Of a stretch of DNA of 5,880 nucleotides, positions 5,873-5,880 are shown one piece after another (within the stretch, counting starts at the first letter, position 1; every line of letters starts with the position of its first letter). The DNA lies in assembly GCA_047634015.1 (NCBI GenBank), contig JBLIDB010000285.1, forward strand, positions 1 through 5,880, in the 5' to 3' direction. A model generated the notes under the pieces. The model was not told the DNA's origin and did not search any database. It saw only the letters and a list, made by a program, of their open reading frames with translations. The DNA is from JAJRXG01 sp047634015 (GTDB taxonomy: Bacteria > Bacteroidota > Bacteroidia > Chitinophagales > Saprospiraceae). The position numbers were made by a program, and so were the translations under genes.

Positions 5873-5880
5873 ATAAGTAC

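Noticed and set aside
5834..5880. Plus-strand ATG opening a frame (MITQDAFTLGQALIS) to the right edge
   Set aside because: It starts inside the inverted-repeat structure, has no ribosome site, and only 15 codons are visible.

Overview
The window looks like AT-rich chromosomal DNA of a Bacteroidota bacterium, perhaps from the Saprospiraceae or a related aquatic lineage. The evidence is lipoprotein-rich genes without Shine-Dalgarno sequences (A-rich leaders before most starts), an ECF sigma factor of Bacteroidota type, YwqK/MORN_2 repeats, a YHYH-domain lipoprotein, and an M28 peptidase with a C-terminal fibronectin-like domain. The genus cannot be fixed by eye.

Layout. Nearly everything lies on the minus strand and is transcribed from right to left. 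At the right edge (about 5788-5880) is a strongly structured non-coding stretch. It has a 10-bp outer inverted repeat enclosing two further hairpins, followed by a small G/C hairpin, and looks like a mobile-element end or dispersed repeat. Next is an unrecognised small protein with a C-terminal membrane anchor (5776-5348), possibly the truncated tail of a larger gene. It is followed by a secreted M28 metallopeptidase (5203-3848). Close behind is a tight run of six genes: ECF sigma factor (3805-3269), single-pass putative anti-sigma protein (3220-2957), Spy/CpxP-like membrane-anchored metal-sensor protein (2960-2490), YHYH lipoprotein (2461-1691), MORN-repeat lipoprotein (1592-981) and SCO-family copper chaperone-like lipoprotein (988-332). 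At the left edge, the end of an unrecognised plus-strand gene (2-133) converges on the run. A minus-strand coding-like fragment without a start lies between them (317-171).

How the genes may work together. The order sigma, short single-pass protein and Spy-fold sensor is the same architecture, in a different gene order, as the CnrYXH metal-sensing module of Cupriavidus. There a periplasmic Spy-fold sensor releases an ECF sigma factor from a small membrane anti-sigma protein. Here the module runs straight into three predicted cell-envelope lipoproteins, one of them SCO-like. The simplest model is an envelope metal (possibly copper) stress response in which the sigma factor drives its own operon. 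This is inference from gene content and spacing.

The most unusual points are the following. The start of the sigma gene has a good ribosome site and an ATG, then an in-frame TAG after ten codons, then a TTG restart. The six-gene cassette itself is notable. The peptidase has an Asp in place of the first His metal ligand. The right edge carries a three-way-junction-like structure.
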